Shown here: in pieces, positions 25,557 through 34,019 of the stretch | How the letters are laid out: each line of letters starts with the position of its first letter | Numbering within the stretch: position 1 is the first letter of the stretch | Assembly (NCBI GenBank): GCA_036678685.1 | Contig: JAZIHH010000020.1 | Span: 496,001 to 560,000 of the forward strand | Origin: JAZIHH01 sp036678685 | GTDB lineage: Bacteria; Bacillota; UBA4882; UBA10575 | Length of the DNA stretch: 64,000 nucleotides | Reading direction: 5' to 3' | Translations under genes and position numbers: made by a program | The notes under the pieces: generated by a model | Databases searched by the model: none | Seen by the model: the letters and a program-made list of their open reading frames with translations, nothing else | Told to the model about the DNA's origin: nothing

Positions 25557-26455
25557 ATAAAAGGATCTTGATTGAAGCGGCGGGTAGTCCGGTGGTAAAC
25601 TGGCTGATAAAAGCGGTTAAAGAGAACGGGGATATCCCTGTGGCTTCGGATATTACCGAGGAGAGTGTAGGGAAATTCCTGGCCGATGAGTTTATTACGG
25701 TGCCCCCGCATAACGACCCCGGGCTTTGGGGGTTTCTCGAAGAAATGCTGGTTGCGGCAGAGATCGACCTTGTCATCCCCTCGCTTGATGAAACCTTGGG
25801 GTTATGGGCGGAAAAAAAAGAGTATCTGGCCGCTAAATATGGTATTAATGTCGTGATCTCTGAAAAAGAAACCATTGAGATTTTTCTTGACAAGTACCGG
25901 ACTTACCTGTTTTTTGTCGAAAACCAAATCCCCACTCCCCGGGTCTCTCTCAAGCAGGAGTATCCGTTAATCAAACCAAGAACAGGCAGGGGCGGAAGAG
26001 GGGTCCGGATTGTTGAAAACGAAAAGATCTCGATGGAGGGTTTGATTTCGCAAGAACTTCTGTCAGGGCAGGAATATACGGTTGACTGCCTGATCGATCA
26101 TAAAGGAAGGCCCGTCTACATCGTACCAAGGAAACGGCTGAAGGTTACAGCGGGAAAATCCGTAAACGGGGAAGTGACACGGCACGAAGAGATTGTTGCC
26201 CTGGTGGAGCAGATTTGTAAGGCGGCAAGGTTTTTCGGCCCGGTCAATATCCAGTGTTTTGCGACGGAAAAAGGGATCATGTTTACAGAGATCAACCCCC
26301 GGATCGGGGGAGGGATGGCTTTAAGTTTGGCGGCGACGGAAAACTGGATCACATTGATCGAAAAATACCTGGTGCCCGGGAGGGAAATAAAAGAAAAGAA
26401 GGAAATAAAGTACGGTTTAAGGATGTACCGGTATTATGAAGAGGTTTTTGTTTAG
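25553..26455 (+). CDS. ATP-grasp family protein (CarB/PylC-like)
   Basis: 300 residues from ATG 25553. The N-terminal Rossmann-like domain (LIEAAGSPVVNWLIKA; ITEESVGKFLADEFITVPP) and the ATP-grasp core are visible: IKPRTGRGGRGVRI (about 140-153), ISQELLSGQEYTVDCLID, and the metal-binding FTEINPRIGGGMALS (about 244-258). Such enzymes join a carboxylate to an amine through an acyl phosphate. In this island the likely job is attaching an amino-acyl or similar group to a sugar amine, but the substrate is unknown. It overlaps the HAD gene by 20 bases. Confidence 0.85.
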   Translation: MNKRILIEAAGSPVVNWLIKAVKENGDIPVASDITEESVGKFLADEFITVPPHNDPGLWGFLEEMLVAAEIDLVIPSLDETLGLWAEKKEYLAAKYGINVVISEKETIEIFLDKYRTYLFFVENQIPTPRVSLKQEYPLIKPRTGRGGRGVRIVENEKISMEGLISQELLSGQEYTVDCLIDHKGRPVYIVPRKRLKVTAGKSVNGEVTRHEEIVALVEQICKAARFFGPVNIQCFATEKGIMFTEINPRIGGGMALSLAATENWITLIEKYLVPGREIKEKKEIKYGLRMYRYYEEVFV

Positions 26456-27059
26456 TGCTTTATACCAAGAGGCAAAGGTGATCGGCTTTGACCTGGACGG
26501 CACCCTTTACGATGATTTTGATTTTATAAGCCGGGTGTACCGGGAGATAGTGGAAAAGGCAGGGGGCGGGCCGGGCCGGCGAGAAGAAATGATGGATTTT
26601 ATGCTTTTGCGCTGGCTGGAAAAGGGGAGTTCCTATCCTTTTATTTTCCGGGAAACGCAAGAGAAATACGGTTTGCGCCCTGATTTTGTGGAAAAGGCGC
26701 TGATGGTTTACAGGAACAATTCTCCTTCCCTTAATCTCTCGCCCAGGGTAAAATTTCTTCTGCACCGGATAAAAAAAGACGGGAAAGGGTTATTCCTGGT
26801 GACGGACGGGAACGAGAAGCTTCAGCAGAAGAAGGTAGAAACACTGGGAATTCATGATTGTTTTGACCTCGTTATCTTTACCAAAGACCACCCCAAACCC
26901 GATCCTGTACATAAAGAGCGAATTATTAAGGAATTTTCCTGTACCCCCGGGGAGATTGTCTATATTGGCGACCGGGAAATAGATAAGGGGTTTGCTGAAA
27001 ATTGCGGGTTTAAATTTGTTTATAGTAAGTGGCATGTCTTCGGAGGGGACAAACCATAA
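26436..27059 (+). CDS. HAD-superfamily hydrolase
   Basis: 207 residues. HAD motif I is FDLDGTLYDD (about 18-27), motif II VTDGN (about 121-125), motif III the Lys of FTKDHPKPDP, and motif IV YIGDREIDKGFAE. A helical cap lies between I and II, so it is a C1-type phosphatase. It overlaps the ATP-grasp gene, which argues for a linked function. A sugar-phosphate or nonulosonate 9-phosphate substrate would fit the island, though the NeuB here is of the non-phosphorylated type. Confidence 0.85.
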   Translation: MKRFLFSALYQEAKVIGFDLDGTLYDDFDFISRVYREIVEKAGGGPGRREEMMDFMLLRWLEKGSSYPFIFRETQEKYGLRPDFVEKALMVYRNNSPSLNLSPRVKFLLHRIKKDGKGLFLVTDGNEKLQQKKVETLGIHDCFDLVIFTKDHPKPDPVHKERIIKEFSCTPGEIVYIGDREIDKGFAENCGFKFVYSKWHVFGGDKP

Positions 27060-27075
27060 GTCTTGGAGGATAGAT

Positions 27076-28315
27076 ATGCGGACAATAGGTTTGATTGGGC
27101 CTATAGGCGTATCTGATATAGGCGATGTGATTCTTTTAAAAGAGAATATTTTCCAGATTGAGGAACTGTCCGGGGAAAAACCCTTCTATAATATCTTCAC
27201 TTTTGATTTGCCTCTTAGCGAGAGCCAATTAAAGGATTTGACCGTCTATAAAGAACAACGGCTGAAATTGATTAGAAATCCGGGGAAAGAAGGAACTTAT
27301 TTAACCAGTTCCGACCTTAAAGCCGGTAACGAGGATTTCATCAGGTGCATACGGGAGATAAGGGAGGGATTGCTTCCCCGGATCTGGAATCAAGAGTTCA
27401 GCGATGAATTGGCAAAATGCGACGGGTTATATTTCATCGGCGGCGGCTATTTTAACAGTTACTGGGGGCGGACCCTGTATACGTCTTTCATCTTTCCTAT
27501 GCAAGGTTTTTGTCGGCGGCGTTACCATAGGGCCGTTTACCGCCAATGATCTCAGCAATCTGCACGGCGCTTTCAATGGGTGTGACAAAATTATCCCCCG
27601 TGACGTTGGCTACAGCCGGGATAACCTGATAAAACTGGGGTTCCCGCAGGAAAAGATCGTTGACGGCTGTGATGACGCCATCGTCTTTACCGGGCGGGCG
27701 GGCAAAGATTATGAGGAGGCGGGGGCCAAGGAAGAGATAGGTATAGATCCGGAGAAGGATAATTTTGCCGTGTTAACATTCCATCCCTGGTTATACAAGT
27801 TCGCGCAGGACAAGGATTTGCTCCTCGCCGAACTCGGGCGTTTTTGCAATTATTTGGTCGATAAAGAGCAGATGAAGATCGTTTATTTGCCCTTTAACCT
27901 TAACCGGCAGGTGGATTATTTGGTTGGCCGTGATCTTAAAGAGTTGGTTGAGAAGAAAGAGAGCTATCTTTTACTGGAACCCACAGCCGATTATTATTTT
28001 ATGCGTTATTTGCTCCGGCGGGCCGGATTTGTTGTTTCCACTAGATACCACCCGCTTGTTTTTGCCACCGGAGAGAATACGCCTTTTTTAGGAATTGTCG
28101 TTAATGATCTTTACCGGATTAAGCTGGTGGGAGCCTGCCGGGTTGCAGGCCTGGCGCCGGAAGACCATCTGGTGGCCATTGAAGATCTTAACGCTGACAA
28201 CCTCAAAGTGAAATACAATTTGCTTAGGAAGAAAACCCTAAAGAGCAAGGAAAAAGCGTTAGCCGCAAATGCGCGGCGAAAAGAAGCGCTGAAACAATGG
28301 TTAAATTCGCTATAA
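27076..28315 (+). pseudogene. Polysaccharide pyruvyl transferase family protein, frameshifted
   Basis: ATG 27076 follows GGAGGA. The first frame runs to a stop at 27547-27549 and reads sensibly up to YFIGGGYFNSYWGRTLYTS. The homologous continuation, VFVGGVTIGPFTANDL, then DKIIPRDVGYS and STRYHPLVFA, lies in another frame and ends at 28315. The break is at about 27500-27515. At this point family members usually have about ten more residues of helix before the VxxSGQGIGP-like strand, so a small out-of-frame deletion is likelier than a single-base error. Intact, it would add a ketal-pyruvate or act as a WcaK-like transferase in the surface-glycan pathway. Confidence 0.75.
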
Positions 28316-28358
28316 AGCATAAAAGAGATCGAAGAAAAGGAAATAAAGGAAAAGGAAG

Positions 28359-29537
28359 ATGAAGAAGAAAAAGATCCTGGCGGTGACAGGAATAAGGTCG
28401 GAATTTGATATTATCGCCCCGGTTTTGACCGTTTTACAGAAGAGCGGTTTTGATGTGGGGGTGGTGGTTTCCGGCGCCCACCTCTCGGATTGGCACGGGT
28501 ATACCCTTACCGCTGTTGAAAGCAGTTTCCGGGTGGTCGAGAGGATCGATTCGCTCTTTATGACCGACCGAAAGACCCAGAGGGTTAAGGGGATAGGAGT
28601 TTTGCTCTACGGCCTCTCGCAAACGGTGGAAAGGGAAGCCCCGGATTTTTTGCTGGTGGTCGGGGACCGGGAAGAGAGCATCGCCACCGCTCTGGTTGGC
28701 AATTACATGGATGTCATCGTGGCGCATCTTGCCGGCGGGGACCCCGTGTACGGGAATGCGGATGACCCGGTGCGGCACGCGGTTTCAAAACTGGCGCACC
28801 TGCATTTTACCTTTACCGCCGAACACAGCAGAATCCTCAGGATGATGGGGGAAGAAGAGTTCAGGATTTTTACCGTCGGTAATCCGGCCCTCGACCGGAT
28901 CAGGGTCGAACCCGAAACCAGTCTTGACGAATTGGAGAAAAGGCTGGGGATAAACCTCAACAACGGTGATTATGCGGTTTTAATTCAACACCCCTTATCG
29001 TCGGAAAAGGAAGAGGCTTACCAACAAATGCGTGTGACCCTGGAAGCCATGGAAGAGTTGGGTGCCGAGGAGGGACTAAGAACAGTGGGAATTTATCCCA
29101 ATACGGATCCCGGTTCCCAATCCATCCTCAAGGCAATTGCCGGGGTTGCCGCTTCGCAGCATATAAAGTTCTTCAGGACGCTGGATCGCAACACCTTTAT
29201 CAACCTGTTGCGGAAGGCCCGGGTCTTGGTGGGCAATTCCAGTTTGGGGATCCTGGAAGCCCCTTTCTTCAAACTGCCTGTGGTGAATGTGGGCAACAGG
29301 CAGAAAGCAAGGATCAACTGTGGTAACGTCAACTTTGTACCGCACCAAAAGGAAGAGATCAAAAAAGCGGTGTTAAAAGCCTGTTATGATGAGGAATACC
29401 GCCGGCGAATCGCAAAATTGGAGAATATCTACGGCGACGGGCATACCGGAGAAAAAATTGCCCGTGTTTTAGAAGGAATTGACCCGCAGGAGAAAAAGTG
29501 GCTGATAAAACGGCATCTTTGTCCGGGAGAGGAGTAG
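28359..29537 (+). CDS. legG: Hydrolysing UDP-GlcNAc 2-epimerase family protein (LegG/NeuC-like)
   Basis: 392 residues, ATG after AAAGGAA-type site. Opening LAVTGIRSEFDIIAPVL, then VVSGAHLSDWHGYT, LLVVGDREESIATAL, HLAGGDPVYGNADDPVRHAVSK and GNSSLGILEAPFFKLPVVNVGNRQ are hallmarks of the NeuC/LegG enzymes. These hydrolyse the NDP-sugar while inverting C2, giving the free 2,4-diacetamido hexose (or ManNAc) used by LegI/NeuB. The LegB, PtmE and LegH neighbours favour the legionaminic pathway. Confidence 0.88.
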   Translation: MKKKKILAVTGIRSEFDIIAPVLTVLQKSGFDVGVVVSGAHLSDWHGYTLTAVESSFRVVERIDSLFMTDRKTQRVKGIGVLLYGLSQTVEREAPDFLLVVGDREESIATALVGNYMDVIVAHLAGGDPVYGNADDPVRHAVSKLAHLHFTFTAEHSRILRMMGEEEFRIFTVGNPALDRIRVEPETSLDELEKRLGINLNNGDYAVLIQHPLSSEKEEAYQQMRVTLEAMEELGAEEGLRTVGIYPNTDPGSQSILKAIAGVAASQHIKFFRTLDRNTFINLLRKARVLVGNSSLGILEAPFFKLPVVNVGNRQKARINCGNVNFVPHQKEEIKKAVLKACYDEEYRRRIAKLENIYGDGHTGEKIARVLEGIDPQEKKWLIKRHLCPGEE

Positions 29538-29542
29538 AACAA

Positions 29543-30208
29543 ATGCACCGCAGGCTGTTGGTGGTTTCTCCGCATCCGGATGACGAGACCCTGGGGGCGG
29601 GGGGGACTATTCTACGGTACAAGCAACAAGGCGATCTGGTTTTCTGGCTCAACTTCACCGATAAGAAAGAAGAATACGGGTATGCCCCGGAGGAGGTGCT
29701 CCGGAGAAAAGAGGAGATCGAGAGAGTAAAAGGGGAATATAAGGTTGACGGCTTTTATAATCTGCAGCTGGAACCAGCCGGGCTGCACCGTTGTGACAGG
29801 AAAGAACTGATTGAAAAAACCGACGCCTGGATCAACGAGACCAGGGCCGATACGGTGATTTTGCCCTTTAATAAAGATGTCCATTCGGATCATAGGGTTG
29901 TTTTTGAAACGGTCTATTCCTGCACCAAAATATTCCGGTACCCGGCCGTGAAAAGAATCCTTATGATGGAGGTTTTGTCCGAAACGGATTATGCCGCAAG
30001 TGACGCCGGTTTTGTCCCCAACTATTTTATAGATATTTCAGAATTTTTGGAAGATAAAATTAAAATCATGAAGATCTATCAAGGAGAAACAAAGGCACAT
30101 CCTTTCCCGCGCAGTGAAGAACATATACGCGCTTTGGCCGTTTGCCGGGGGGCGGCCGCCGGCTGCCGGTATGCGGAAGGGTTCGTGCTCTTGAAAGGAA
30201 TAGAGTGA
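29543..30208 (+). CDS. PIG-L family deacetylase
   Basis: 221 residues from ATG 29543 behind GGAGAGGAG. Zinc motif HPDDETLGAGG (about residues 11-21) and the later HSDH (about 114-117) identify the LmbE/PIG-L fold, which removes N-acetyl groups from amino sugars. It is tightly packed between legG and legI. No core legionaminic step needs a deacetylase, so it probably exposes an amine for further modification, perhaps by the ATP-grasp enzyme; that is inference. Confidence 0.9.
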   Translation: MHRRLLVVSPHPDDETLGAGGTILRYKQQGDLVFWLNFTDKKEEYGYAPEEVLRRKEEIERVKGEYKVDGFYNLQLEPAGLHRCDRKELIEKTDAWINETRADTVILPFNKDVHSDHRVVFETVYSCTKIFRYPAVKRILMMEVLSETDYAASDAGFVPNYFIDISEFLEDKIKIMKIYQGETKAHPFPRSEEHIRALAVCRGAAAGCRYAEGFVLLKGIE

Positions 30209-30210
30209 GA

Positions 30211-31254
30211 ATGGGCCTTTACCAGAGGATTGCTCAACAAAACTCCCCGGTTTTCATCATTGCCGAGGCCGGGGTGAATCATAACGGCGACCTCCAGTTG
30301 GCCAGGAAGATGATTGCGGCCGCGGCGGAGGCGGGTGCGGATGCTATAAAATTTCAGAGCTTCCGTGCGGAAAAGCTGGTTACCCGCGAGGCCATGAAGG
30401 CGGAGTACCAGAAGATCAATACCGGCGACGACCGGGAAACCCAGTACGAGATGCTTAAGAAACTTGAGCTAAACGAGGAAGAACATAAAGAACTGATGGA
30501 ACACTGCCGGAGAATGAAGATCCTTTTTTTATCAACCCCCTTTGACCTGGAAAGCGCCGCCCTTTTAGAAAAAATCGGGGTCGAGGCCTATAAAATAAGC
30601 TCCGGCGACCTGACCGACATCCCGCTAATCGAGGCTGTCGCCTCCTGCGGCAAGCCGGTGATCCTCTCTACCGGCATGGGCTGCCTGGGGGAAGTGGAGG
30701 AGGCGGTAGCCGCCGCGAGAAGAATGAACAATGAGGAACTGGTACTTTTACATTGCACCACGAGCTACCCGGCTCCCTACCGGGAGGTCAATTTGCGGGC
30801 CATGCTTACCTTAAAGGAAGCGTTTAAGCTGCCGGTCGGGTATTCCGACCACACTTTGGGCCTGGAGATACCCGCGGCCGCTGTCGCGCTGGGCGCGCGG
30901 GTTATCGAAAAGCATTTCACCCTCGACAAGGATCTGCCCGGTCCGGACCACAGGGTTTCCTTGACGCCGGGCGAATTAAAAGCTATGGTTCGCTATATCA
31001 GGAATGTCGAAGCCGCCCTGGGTGACGGCTGCAAAAGCTGTACGGCAGGGGAGGAGGAAGCGAAAAAAATAGCCCGTAAAAGCATTGTCGCGGCCTGCGA
31101 TATCCCTGAAGGTACGGTCATCACCAGAGAACTATTGACGGTAAAGCGGCCGGGGACCGGCCTGCCGCCCGGTTTCATAAAATATCTCCTCGGGAGGAAA
31201 GCAAAGACTGCGCTTAAAAAGGATTCCCTTGTTAATCTTTGGGACTTTGAGTAA
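30211..31254 (+). CDS. legI: N-acetylneuraminate/legionaminate synthase (NeuB/LegI)
   Basis: 347 residues from ATG 30211, two bases after the PIG-L stop. NeuB domain: FIIAEAGVNHNGDL (about 15-28), AIKFQSFRAEKL, FLSTPFDL, YKISSGDL, LLHCTTSYPAP, GYSDHTLGLEI and EKHFTLDKDLPGPDH, all standard. The C-terminal SAF/antifreeze-like domain follows (RKSIVAACDIPEGTVIT). It condenses PEP with a six-carbon diacetamido sugar to make the nine-carbon nonulosonic acid. Confidence 0.93.
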   Translation: MGLYQRIAQQNSPVFIIAEAGVNHNGDLQLARKMIAAAAEAGADAIKFQSFRAEKLVTREAMKAEYQKINTGDDRETQYEMLKKLELNEEEHKELMEHCRRMKILFLSTPFDLESAALLEKIGVEAYKISSGDLTDIPLIEAVASCGKPVILSTGMGCLGEVEEAVAAARRMNNEELVLLHCTTSYPAPYREVNLRAMLTLKEAFKLPVGYSDHTLGLEIPAAAVALGARVIEKHFTLDKDLPGPDHRVSLTPGELKAMVRYIRNVEAALGDGCKSCTAGEEEAKKIARKSIVAACDIPEGTVITRELLTVKRPGTGLPPGFIKYLLGRKAKTALKKDSLVNLWDFE

Positions 31255-31281
31255 CGTACTCTTTGGCATACGGCGGTAACC

Positions 31282-31323
31282 GTAAGGAGTTGCCTGGTTG
31301 GATAATTGTAAGGAGTTGTCTGG
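31282..31323 (+). repeat. Duplicated ribosome-site segment before legH
   Basis: GTAAGGAGTTGYCTGG occurs twice with a 26-base period (31282-31297 and 31308-31323). The second copy provides the AAGGAG for the TTG at 31326. Confidence 0.55.
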
Positions 31324-31325
31324 GG

Positions 31326-31970
31326 TTGAAGAGAACTCTTTTGCTCGGCGCCGGCGGGCATGCGCGGGCGGTAATCGATTTTCTTAAAGATTCGCCAGGG
31401 ATCGAGATTGTCGGCCTGGTGGAAAAGGATGGCTCTTTCCCCGGGCAAACGGTGGCCGGGTTTCCGGTAATCGGCACCGACAGCATGCTGACGGATCTTT
31501 TCCGGCAGGGGATAAGTTACGCCTTGATTACCGTTGGTGGCATAGGCGATAACACCCTCCGGGAAACGCTCTACATAAAAACAAAAGAGATCGGTTTTTC
31601 TTTTATCAATGCCCTGCATCCTTCAGCCATTATTTCCAGCACTGTTGAAATGGGGAATGGCAACACCTTTATGGCCGGGACGATCATCGGCCCGGGGACG
31701 ACCGTGGGCAATAATGTCCTCGTTAATACCGGCGCCATCATCGACCATGACTGCCGCCTGGAAGACCATATCCATATCGGCCCGGGGGCCAGGATCGCCG
31801 GGGGAGTGGAGATTAAAAGCGGGAGCCATATCGGGATCGGCGCCGTGGTCATCCAGAACCGGAAGATCGGCCGGGACGCCTTGGTGGCGGCCGGAGCCGT
31901 GGTTATCGATGATGTACCGGACCGGGCAGTGGTGGCCGGGGTCCCGGCGCGAATTCTCAAGTACCGGTAA
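31326..31970 (+). CDS. legH: PglD/LegH-type sugar O/N-acyltransferase
   Basis: 214 residues from TTG 31326. N-terminal Rossmann-like PglD domain (LLLGAGGHARAVIDFL), then a left-handed beta helix of hexapeptide repeats (VEMGNGNTFMAGTIIGPG, VLVNTGAIIDHDC, IHIGPGARIAGG) ending GVPARILKYR. The catalytic His of PglD-type N-acetyltransferases is the His of IDHDC. LegH acetylates the C4 amine produced by the LegC aminotransferase. A 10-base repeat (AAGTACCGGT) spans the stop codon (31961-31970 region and again about 31978-31987). Confidence 0.85.
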   Translation: MKRTLLLGAGGHARAVIDFLKDSPGIEIVGLVEKDGSFPGQTVAGFPVIGTDSMLTDLFRQGISYALITVGGIGDNTLRETLYIKTKEIGFSFINALHPSAIISSTVEMGNGNTFMAGTIIGPGTTVGNNVLVNTGAIIDHDCRLEDHIHIGPGARIAGGVEIKSGSHIGIGAVVIQNRKIGRDALVAAGAVVIDDVPDRAVVAGVPARILKYR

Positions 31971-32005
31971 AATTCCAAGTACCGGTGAACTGCCGGTTAA
32001 TTTTA

Positions 32006-32024
32006 GGCGCGCGGGCCGCGCGCC
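32006..32024 (+). repeat. GC hairpin between legH and the ptmE-like gene
   Basis: GGCGCGCG-GGC-CGCGCGCC: an eight-pair perfect stem with a three-base loop, 19 bases before the next start codon. No U tract follows, so it is not a standard terminator; it might modulate or process the mRNA. Confidence 0.5.
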
Positions 32025-32042
32025 ACAGGTGGGGAGAGACCG

Positions 32043-33110
32043 ATGACGATGAATATTGAGACAGCACTCATCAGCGAAGAACAGCCGGTGCGCGAGGCGA
32101 TTAAGCAGTTGAACGAGAACCGCCTGCAAATCCTGGTTGTTGTCAATGAAGAACAGGTTCTCGCCGGCACGGTAACGGACGGGGATATTCGCCGCGCGAT
32201 TTTGCGGGATCTCTCCCTTGAACATCCCGTCCGGGAGATCATGAACAAGAACCCCGTTTTTGTCCGGACCGGAGAAGAAAACCGGGCGTATAACCTGATG
32301 CTGAAAAAACGGATTAAAGCGGTGCCGGTGGTGGATGAAGGAAAGAGAGTAACCGGCCTGCTCCTGCTGGAAGATTTTCTCGGCCCGAAAAAGGAGAAGG
32401 AGGCTAAGAAGAAAAGCAATTTTGTAGTGATCATGGCCGGCGGTAAGGGATGCAGGCTCGATCCCTTCACCAAAATCCTGCCCAAACCGCTTATTCCCAT
32501 CGGGGACCGGCCGATCATTGAGATTATCATGAAGAACTTTCAAAGGTGCGGGTTTAATAATTTTCTCCTTACCCTTAATTACAAGGCGGAAATGATCAAG
32601 ATCTATTTCTCGGAAAACCCGGAGGGGTTCAATATCTACTACACCGAGGAAGAGAAGTTTCTCGGCACCGCCGGCTCCTTGTCTTTGGCTAAAGATAAGT
32701 TGCATGAGACTTTCCTCGTTTCCAATTGTGACGTCATCATGGAAATGGATTTTGAGAAATTATTGAACCATCACCGGCATGCCGGGAACCATTGCACTGT
32801 TGTAGGGGTGGTCAAGCACATGCAGATCCCTTACGGGGTGCTCGAAACGGAAAACGGTGCTCTCGTCCGGTTGCGGGAAAAACCGGAATATGATCTGGTA
32901 ATCAATTCCGGGATTTATGCCCTGGAACCGGAGGTTATCGGCTTAATACCGGAAAACCGGCCTTTCGACATGCCGGAACTCCTCCTGGCGGCCAGGGCGG
33001 CCGGGTATAAGGTGGGGGTCTACCCGGTCAGTTCAAACTGGTTTGATGTCGGACAGTGGGAAGAATACCAGAGAACGTTGGAATATTTCAAACGGGTGGA
33101 TGAATTGTAG
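32043..33110 (+). CDS. CBS-domain nucleotidyltransferase (PtmE-like sugar-1-phosphate guanylyltransferase)
   Basis: 355 residues. Residues 1-115 hold two CBS motifs (VVVNEEQVLAGTVTDGDIRRA, VPVVDEGKRVTGLLLLEDF). From about 123 comes a sugar nucleotidyltransferase domain: VIMAGGKGCRLDPFT with the NTP loop, LPKPLIPIGDRPI, NCDVIMEMDF and SSNWFDVGQWEEY. The CBS-plus-transferase layout is that of Campylobacter PtmE, which makes GDP-GlcN/GlcNAc for legionaminic acid. That supports a GDP-linked route here, although GDP versus UDP specificity cannot be read by eye. Confidence 0.85.
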   Translation: MTMNIETALISEEQPVREAIKQLNENRLQILVVVNEEQVLAGTVTDGDIRRAILRDLSLEHPVREIMNKNPVFVRTGEENRAYNLMLKKRIKAVPVVDEGKRVTGLLLLEDFLGPKKEKEAKKKSNFVVIMAGGKGCRLDPFTKILPKPLIPIGDRPIIEIIMKNFQRCGFNNFLLTLNYKAEMIKIYFSENPEGFNIYYTEEEKFLGTAGSLSLAKDKLHETFLVSNCDVIMEMDFEKLLNHHRHAGNHCTVVGVVKHMQIPYGVLETENGALVRLREKPEYDLVINSGIYALEPEVIGLIPENRPFDMPELLLAARAAGYKVGVYPVSSNWFDVGQWEEYQRTLEYFKRVDEL

Positions 33111-33809
33111 GTGGAAAAGAGTAAAAGAATAATGGCGCTTATACCGGCAAGAGGCGGTTCGAAAGGCCTGCCGCGCAAGAATATCAGAATTTTGGGCGGC
33201 AAACCCCTGATCGCATGGACCATAGAGGAGGCGTTAAAGAGCGATTGTTTTGCCGAGGTGGCGGTCAGTACCGATGATCAAGAAATCGCCGCTGTCGCCA
33301 GGGATTACGGCGCCCGGGTTCCGTTCCTCAGGCCCGGGGAACTGGCAACGGACGAAACCCGGGGAATTGAAGTGGTTCTTCACGCCATGGACTGGTATGA
33401 AGAGAACGAACGGGCTTTTGATCTGTTGATGTTGTTACAACCCACCTCCCCTTTGCGGACGGCGGAAGATATCAGAGCGGCGCTTGGAGTCTTTACCCTG
33501 AAACAGGCCGAGGCTGTGGTCTCCGTCTGCCCGTGCGAATACCCGCCGGTATGGGCGAATACCATCGGCCCTGATTTATGTATGAAAGATTTTATAAAGA
33601 AAGAGGCTTTACAAAACCGGCAGAAGCTTGGGATTTTTTACCGCCTAAACGGCGCCATATACCTGGCCGGGTGGGATTTCCTCCGGCGGAACCGTGGTTT
33701 TTTCGGGGAAAGAACCTATGCCTACATAATGCCGGCTGAGCGGTCGGTGGATATCGATGCGGAATTGGATCTGAAATTTGCCGAATTTTTGCTTGCCCGG
33801 AAAAACTAA
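33111..33809 (+). CDS. legF: CMP-nonulosonate cytidylyltransferase (LegF/NeuA)
   Basis: 232 residues from GTG 33111, immediately after the previous stop. IPARGGSKGLPRKNIR (about residues 11-26) is the CTP-binding signature; VSTDDQEIAAVARDYGA, LLQPTSPLRTAEDI and the terminal DIDAELDLKFAE fit acylneuraminate cytidylyltransferases. It makes the CMP-activated donor used by the Maf transferase at the front of the island. It is the last island gene before flagellin. Confidence 0.92.
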   Translation: MEKSKRIMALIPARGGSKGLPRKNIRILGGKPLIAWTIEEALKSDCFAEVAVSTDDQEIAAVARDYGARVPFLRPGELATDETRGIEVVLHAMDWYEENERAFDLLMLLQPTSPLRTAEDIRAALGVFTLKQAEAVVSVCPCEYPPVWANTIGPDLCMKDFIKKEALQNRQKLGIFYRLNGAIYLAGWDFLRRNRGFFGERTYAYIMPAERSVDIDAELDLKFAEFLLARKN

Positions 33810-33889
33810 TTTCCACAGTGGCCGGATGGCGAAGAGGAAGGAACGTTACAGGGCCGGGGAAATCGGGTAAAAAAAATTCCGCTCACCCA

Positions 33890-33917
33890 TAAAGTTTTCT
33901 TACCGTCCTGCCGATAT
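33890..33917 (+). promoter_or_regulatory. Sigma-28-type promoter before flagellin
   Basis: TAAA (33890-33893), 16 bases, GCCGATAT (33910-33917), identical in both boxes and in spacing to the flgM promoter. Confidence 0.85.
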
Positions 33918-33924
33918 ATTAAGT

Positions 33925-34019
33925 GACGCGGAACAAAGGAAGTTCCGTGGCCTTCCGTTCCTTTTGGGGCGGCCGACCAAAAGGAGGGAGGAAAAAAATA
34001 ATTCAAGGAGGAAGATGTT
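33925..34019 (+). promoter_or_regulatory. Flagellin mRNA leader with GGA motifs, candidate CsrA target
   Basis: The ~95-base leader holds several GGA motifs: GGAAC and GGAAG in a possible hairpin (GGAAG about 33939-33943 with CCTTCC about 33952-33957), GGAGGGAGG near 33982, and the AAGGAGGAAG ribosome site before the ATG at 34020. In B. subtilis CsrA binds two such sites in the hag leader, one at the ribosome site. Confidence 0.5.

Noticed and set aside
31961..31987. AAGTACCGGT direct repeat across the legH stop as an attachment site
   Set aside because: Only ten bases, 17 bases apart, no integrase gene or other mobile-element sign nearby; a local slippage duplication explains it.
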